A program made the translations under genes and the position numbers. 10,458 bases of DNA. Origin: JBHHYN01 sp046757565. GTDB taxonomy: Bacteria; Pseudomonadota; Gammaproteobacteria; Eutrophobiales; Eutrophobiaceae. The notes beneath the pieces were generated by a model. It saw nothing but the letters and a program-made list of their open reading frames with translations. It did no database searches and was not told the origin of the DNA. The stretch's first letter is position 1; each line of letters starts with the position of its first letter. Positions 6,817 through 10,458 of the stretch are shown here, piece after piece. Location of the stretch: positions 1 to 10,458 of the forward strand of contig JBHHYN010000103.1 of the NCBI GenBank assembly GCA_046757565.1, in the 5' to 3' direction.

Positions 6817-7359
6817 TTATTCCGCTGCCTTCTGCAACAATTTGATTAATTTCTTTTTACTGGCTTTTTTGGCCGTGGATTTTTCGGCAATGGTGATGGC
6901 AGAACGTTCCTTTTTATCCTTGACCTTGACATCGGCGCCGTACATAAGCAAAAGCCTGGCCATCTCCATATCATTATTGGCCACCGCCAGCATCAGGGCG
7001 GTCCGGCCTTGTACGTCACCGGCGTCGACATTAGCGCCTTCACTCAACAGCTCCCTGGCAATCGCCTTGTTCCTGTAAAACACCGCCCCCATCAGGGCGG
7101 TCCGGCCATTACGATTGCTGGCATTGACGTCGGCGCCTGTAGCGATTAGCGCCCTGAGCCGCACTAATTTACCCCGTTTTGCCGCAAGATAGATGGCGGG
7201 GACGCGCTCTGCTGCGCCTTTATCCTGTGCGGCCGTCGTGTCGCCGGTAGCGGCCACAGCGACTCCCGCCCCGTTGATTACCATAAAAGTAAACCCGATG
7301 CAGGCGGAGGCGAGGATATTTAACAGAATTACTATGGCGTTTTTTCTCTGCATGGTCAT
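6817..7359 (-). CDS. Exported ankyrin-repeat protein
   Basis: The 180-residue product begins with a basic stretch (MTMQRKN) and a long hydrophobic segment at about 8-37 ending AVAA, consistent with a Sec signal peptide cleaved near residue 37, or with a membrane anchor. A cysteine at 20 (LASAC) is a poor lipobox. The rest consists of ankyrin repeats: about 54-85, 86-118 and 119-151, with RTALM and LL..GA(D/N)V signatures, followed by a degenerate lysine-rich fourth repeat. It is probably a periplasmic protein-binding scaffold with an unknown partner. I start at the ATG at 7359. A GTG one codon upstream and an ATG two codons in (7353) are alternatives, and no strong Shine-Dalgarno sequence decides. 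It converges with egtB across 42 bp and diverges from the aspartic protease gene. Confidence 0.85.
   Translation of the reverse strand: MTMQRKNAIVILLNILASACIGFTFMVINGAGVAVAATGDTTAAQDKGAAERVPAIYLAAKRGKLVRLRALIATGADVNASNRNGRTALMGAVFYRNKAIARELLSEGANVDAGDVQGRTALMLAVANNDMEMARLLLMYGADVKVKDKKERSAITIAEKSTAKKASKKKLIKLLQKAAE
6991..7107. repeat. DNA-level direct repeat within the ankyrin gene
   Basis: An identical 18-bp sequence (CATCAGGGCGGTCCGGCC) occurs at 6991-7008 and 7090-7107. The spacing is 99 bp, exactly one 33-residue ankyrin unit. It encodes the GRTALM turn of repeats two and three. Identity at the nucleotide level suggests a fairly recent duplication or gene conversion of one unit. Confidence 0.7.
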
Positions 7360-7470
7360 CACTCATTCATCGGTTTCGTTTAGATAAATAACGGCTAACC
7401 CATTAAAAACTGTAGAACTTATGCAGTGTATGCATGAATATGGCAAGATACGGGCAAGCGGGAACCCAGA
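7360..7470. promoter_or_regulatory. Divergent ankyrin gene / aspartic protease intergenic region
   Basis: This 111-bp AT-rich gap lies between two divergent genes and should hold their promoters. I found no convincing -35/-10 pair. I checked for a glycine riboswitch, because these often precede alanine/glycine symporter genes, and found none of its conserved core. A GGGAA about five bases before 7471 may act as the ribosome binding site of the protease gene. Confidence 0.35.
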
Positions 7471-8013
7471 ATGAATCGAGAGAATAGTAAAAACAAATCC
7501 TTTCCCCAACGCCTCGGAAATAGCATGATCATCGTTGCCTGGGTGGCCCTGCTGGGGATGCTGACCCTGTTTTTCAGTCGCTTCCTGCAACAACAGCACA
7601 ATCCAAACGAGAAGGTTATTACCTATAGCAAGACCGGTTATCACGAAGTGGTGTTACAGCGAAACCGGCTTGGGCACTATCTCGCACGCGGCAAAATCAA
7701 TGGTAAACCGGTCGAGTTTATCCTGGATACCGGCGCCACCATGGTCAGTATCCCCGGGCGCCTGGCAGCGGGGCTTCACCTGCAGCGCGGACAAATCATG
7801 GCGGTCAACTCTGCGAACGGCACGATCCCGGTCTATGCCACCCGGCTTGACCGGGTACGGCTCGGCGAGATTCTGCAGCGGGACATCCGGGCCACAATCA
7901 ATCCCTCAATGGAGGGAGATGAGGTACTGCTGGGCATGAGTTTTCTCAAGCATCTGGAAATGAATCAACAGGGTGAGCAACTGACTCTACGTCAATACCG
8001 GCAAGTGGATTAA
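7471..8013 (+). CDS. Membrane-anchored retropepsin-like aspartic protease (clan AA, TIGR02281 type)
   Basis: The 180-residue product has one N-terminal membrane segment at about 18-36 after a basic head, so the catalytic domain should face the periplasm. The active-site motif is FILDTGATMVSIP at 83-95 with Asp86, followed by the flap-like VNSANGTIPVY at 112-122 and the LLGMSFL block at 153-159 that closes the fold. A single DTG per chain means it must dimerise, as retropepsins do. The family is widespread in proteobacteria, and its substrates are not established to my knowledge. It is followed after only 6 bp by the symporter gene and then by nadC, so the three are probably one operon. Confidence 0.88.
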   Translation: MNRENSKNKSFPQRLGNSMIIVAWVALLGMLTLFFSRFLQQQHNPNEKVITYSKTGYHEVVLQRNRLGHYLARGKINGKPVEFILDTGATMVSIPGRLAAGLHLQRGQIMAVNSANGTIPVYATRLDRVRLGEILQRDIRATINPSMEGDEVLLGMSFLKHLEMNQQGEQLTLRQYRQVD

Positions 8014-8019
8014 ATCGAT

Positions 8020-9396
8020 ATGCAGATATTAGAGGAGATACTGAATAGATTGAACGGCATCATCTGGGGTGAATACGTACTCATCCCGTTACTGGCCGTT
8101 GTCGGCGTTTACTTGACCATAGGTCTGCGCGCCATGCCCTGGCGATATATCGGGCATGCCTTCAGACTGCTCTTCAGGGGGCGGCAATCCGAGGCCGGTA
8201 GCACGGGGGATATTACCCCGTTCCAGGCCCTGATGACGGCACTCTCCGCCACTATCGGCACGGGCAACATCGCCGGCGTTGCCACCGCTATCTACTTCGG
8301 TGGACCGGGAGCCATCTTCTGGATGTGGTTAATCGCCCTGTTTGGCATGGCCACCAAATATTCCGAGGCCGTTTTGGCGGTCAACTACCGGGAGGAGGAT
8401 GAACTCGGCAATTACGTCGGCGGCCCCATGTACTACATCAAAAATGGTTTGGGTGACAACTGGCGCTGGCTGGGGACGGCGTTTGCCCTGTTCGGCACGA
8501 TTGCCGGGTTCGGACTCGCCAACATGGTGCAGTCCAATACCGTGGCCGATCAACTTCATGCTGCCTTCAATATACCCACCTGGAGCACAGGCCTGGTTAT
8601 CGCCTTGCTGGTTGGTACAGTTATACTCGGCGGCATCAAACGTATTGCGGAAGTGGCGGAACGGATCGTGCCGTTGATGGCGGTCCTGTATGTGGTCTCC
8701 GCATTGCTGATCATCTGCCTGAACATCACGGCCGTACCGGCGGCCCTGGATCTTATTGTGACTGACGCCTTTACCGGCACCGCCGCCAGCGGTGGTTTTA
8801 TCGGCTCGTCTGTCTGGATGGCGGTCCGTTGGGGAGTGGCACGGGGAATTTTTTCCAATGAAGCAGGTCTGGGCAGCGCACCGATTGCCCATGCCGCAGC
8901 GCGTACTACCAACCCGGTGCGCCAGGGCATGATCGCCATGCTGGGAACCTTTATCGATACCATTGTTGTCTGTTCCATGACGGCGCTGGTGATTATCATG
9001 ACGGGGGCATGGAACAGTGGCATAAATGGGGCACCGATGTCGTCACTGGCATTCGGAATGGGACTCACCGGAATCGGACATTATGTAATTACCTTCGGAC
9101 TGGTGGTGTTTGCATTTACCACCATGCTGGGCTGGAGTTATTATGGGGAACGTTGTGGCGAATATCTGTTCGGTGTCAGGATCATCCTGCCGTATCGCCT
9201 GCTTTGGGTCATTGCCATCTTTATCGGCGCACTGGTAAAACTTGAATTCGTCTGGCTGCTGGCGGACGTGTTGAATGGCCTTATGGCAATCCCGAACCTC
9301 ATCGCCCTGCTCTTATTGAGCCCGGTGATATTCAGGATTACCCACGAACATCTCATCAAGTCAAAAAGCGGTGAGCGTGTCAATGAATCCCCCTAA
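8020..9396 (+). CDS. Alanine/glycine:cation symporter (AGCS family)
   Basis: This inner-membrane transporter couples uptake of alanine or glycine to sodium (or proton) entry. The 458-residue length is typical. The segment GGPGAIFWMWLIALFG at 94-109 fits the sodium:alanine symporter PROSITE signature position by position. Other family blocks are ALSATIGTGNIAGVATA at 74-90, YVGGPMYYIKNGLG at 132-145, RGIFSNEAGLGSAPIAHAA at 275-293 and ADVLNGLMAIPNLIALLLLS at 415-434. Around ten hydrophobic segments are visible. The ATG start follows the protease stop by 6 bp with no strong Shine-Dalgarno sequence, so translation is probably coupled. The 3' end overlaps nadC by 14 bp. The exact substrate and coupling ion are inferred from the family. 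Confidence 0.95.
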   Translation: MQILEEILNRLNGIIWGEYVLIPLLAVVGVYLTIGLRAMPWRYIGHAFRLLFRGRQSEAGSTGDITPFQALMTALSATIGTGNIAGVATAIYFGGPGAIFWMWLIALFGMATKYSEAVLAVNYREEDELGNYVGGPMYYIKNGLGDNWRWLGTAFALFGTIAGFGLANMVQSNTVADQLHAAFNIPTWSTGLVIALLVGTVILGGIKRIAEVAERIVPLMAVLYVVSALLIICLNITAVPAALDLIVTDAFTGTAASGGFIGSSVWMAVRWGVARGIFSNEAGLGSAPIAHAAARTTNPVRQGMIAMLGTFIDTIVVCSMTALVIIMTGAWNSGINGAPMSSLAFGMGLTGIGHYVITFGLVVFAFTTMLGWSYYGERCGEYLFGVRIILPYRLLWVIAIFIGALVKLEFVWLLADVLNGLMAIPNLIALLLLSPVIFRITHEHLIKSKSGERVNESP

Positions 9397-10216
9397 GACG
9401 CTACCTGCCGATATCGCCAGCACTGTCCGCCGCGCCCTGAGTGAGGACATCGGCACCGGCGATCTGACTGCTGAACTGATCCCCGCCGGGAAGATGGGGA
9501 AGGCGACCGTCATCAGCCGCGAACAGGCCGTGTTTTGCGGGAGGGCCTGGTTCGACGAAGTCTTCCGGCAACTGGATAAATCAGTGCAAACACACTGGGC
9601 GTTCCAGGAGGGAAGTGAAATCAGCGCGGATCAGGTTGTGTGCACACTACAGGGCCCGGCCCGTGTTCTCCTGTCCGGCGAGCGGACCGCCCTGAATTTC
9701 CTGCAATTACTCTCCGGGACGGCAACCATTACCCGGGAATATGCTGCGCTTCTGGGAGACAACCGGGTTCGCCTGCTCGATACCCGAAAAACCATCCCCG
9801 GCCTGCGCACCGCACAAAAATATGCAGTGGCCTGTGGCGGCGGTCACAACCACCGCATGGGTCTGTATGACGCCATCCTTATCAAGGAAAATCATATCCA
9901 GGCCGCCGGCGGCATTCTTGCGGCCGTGCAACATGCCCGCTCCCTGCACCGGAATGTGGAACTGGAAGTGGAAGACCTCGAGCAGATGAGACAAGCCATT
10001 GAGGCCGGCGCCGACACCATTCTGCTGGATAATTTCAGTGTTGATGAGCTGTACGAAGCAGTCAAGCTCAATCAGGGCCGCGCTTGTCTGGAAGTCTCCG
10101 GGGGCGTGAACAAAGAACTCCTGCGTAGCCTTGCCGCAACAGGCGTGGATTGCATATCAGTTGGCGCCCTGACGAAAAACGTCCGCGCTATCGATTTTTC
10201 CATGAGAATGGTTTGA
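9383..10216 (+). CDS. nadC: Nicotinate-nucleotide pyrophosphorylase (carboxylating), quinolinate phosphoribosyltransferase
   Basis: NadC converts quinolinate and PRPP to nicotinate mononucleotide, CO2 and pyrophosphate in de novo NAD synthesis, in the cytoplasm. The 277-residue product has all the family blocks: EDIGTGDLTAELI at 21-33, SGERTALNFLQLLSGTAT at 98-115, DTRKTIPGLRTAQKYAV at 133-149, GGGHNHRMG then DAILIKENH at 152-171, ELEVEDLEQ at 193-201, LLDNF at 214-218 and LEVSGGVN at 236-243. I prefer the ATG at 9383, which has GGTGAG at 9370-9375 with seven bases of spacing. In-frame GTGs at 9371 and 9377 would add four or two residues. The start lies inside the symporter gene, indicating co-translation. 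In E. coli nadC is the divergent neighbour of ampD; here about 4.6 kb separates them. Confidence 0.96.
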   Translation: MNPPKTLPADIASTVRRALSEDIGTGDLTAELIPAGKMGKATVISREQAVFCGRAWFDEVFRQLDKSVQTHWAFQEGSEISADQVVCTLQGPARVLLSGERTALNFLQLLSGTATITREYAALLGDNRVRLLDTRKTIPGLRTAQKYAVACGGGHNHRMGLYDAILIKENHIQAAGGILAAVQHARSLHRNVELEVEDLEQMRQAIEAGADTILLDNFSVDELYEAVKLNQGRACLEVSGGVNKELLRSLAATGVDCISVGALTKNVRAIDFSMRMV

Positions 10217-10458
10217 GGCGGTTCAGGGTTCAGGATTCAGGGTTCCGCAACTCTTGTGCTTCCATGCGCACGCAGCATTAGTGCAATAGATAACTGCCCG
10301 GTCTCCGTTTCAGACTCGACTCTACCACTCATATCCATGTGAGTGTCCTGCGTTATCAACACTACCATTATCCATGGCGGTCTTCCATGCATGTCAGTGT
10401 TAGTTTTTTGGGTCTTCAGCAGAATCTGTGGGTTGATATATAAACAGTAGCCCGTCAT
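10217..10458. other. Right-end region with no supported gene
   Basis: These 242 bp follow the nadC stop and run to the window edge. They start with the heptamer repeat listed separately. A 73-residue open frame on the minus strand (10458-10237) resembles nothing I recognise and ends inside the repeat, so I do not call it. An imperfect hairpin lies at 10326-10345 (CACTCATA against TGTGAGTG with one G-T pair), without a T tract. No terminator for nadC is evident. Confidence 0.5.
10220..10247 (+). repeat. Short degenerate heptamer tandem repeat after nadC
   Basis: Four head-to-tail heptamers begin four bases after the nadC stop: GGTTCAG (10220-10226), GGTTCAG (10227-10233), GATTCAG (10234-10240) and GGTTCCG (10241-10247). 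The array is short and imperfect. It may be the edge of a larger repeat or a slippage-prone tract. Its function is unknown. Confidence 0.75.

Noticed and set aside
7360..7470. Glycine riboswitch upstream of the protease-symporter run
   Set aside because: Such switches often precede AGCS genes, but the conserved glycine-aptamer core is not present in this gap.
10237..10458. A 73-residue open frame on the minus strand at the right edge
   Set aside because: It has no recognisable motif, looks low in coding character, and its end lies within the heptamer repeat. The upstream side is outside the window. I treat it as chance.

Overview
The window looks like part of a gammaproteobacterial chromosome. 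The gene set (lpxH, ampD/ampE, ppiB, cysS, nadC) is typical of Gram-negative bacteria. cysS diverging from ppiB-lpxH is the arrangement I know from E. coli, and ampD-ampE and nadC are neighbours there too. The genus cannot be named from sequence alone. All the main genes look intact, and there is no transposase, integrase, CRISPR array, rRNA gene or complete tRNA gene.

Layout. Positions 1-258 hold a repeat unit. It has two identical 55-bp copies (1-55 and 204-258) whose minus strand reads as the 5' half of a tRNA-Pro (UGG anticodon). Between them lie 148 bp containing three adjacent hairpins. Next, cysS (minus) diverges from ppiB and lpxH (plus). lpxH converges on ampD-ampE (minus). ampD diverges from a pair of ergothioneine-type genes, an EgtC-like amidohydrolase and an EgtB-like non-haem iron sulfoxide synthase, which are translationally overlapped or nearly so. 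These converge on a secreted ankyrin-repeat protein (minus). A membrane-anchored retropepsin-like aspartic protease, an alanine/glycine:cation symporter and nadC then form a tight plus-strand run. The right end (10217-10458) is apparently non-coding and begins with a short heptamer repeat.

How the genes fit together. Most are housekeeping: cysteinyl-tRNA synthesis, proline isomerisation, lipid A synthesis, anhydro-muropeptide recycling and its signalling partner, and NAD synthesis. The accessory content lies between ampD and nadC. The EgtC/EgtB pair suggests a sulfur-containing histidine betaine (ergothioneine or a relative) made from a gamma-glutamyl-cysteine type donor, but no histidine methyltransferase (EgtD) is in the window. 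The protease-symporter-nadC run is probably one transcript.

The least ordinary signals are the tRNA-Pro half-gene repeat at the left edge and the EgtC/EgtB pair without EgtD. I did not find convincing evidence of a wholly new multi-gene system.
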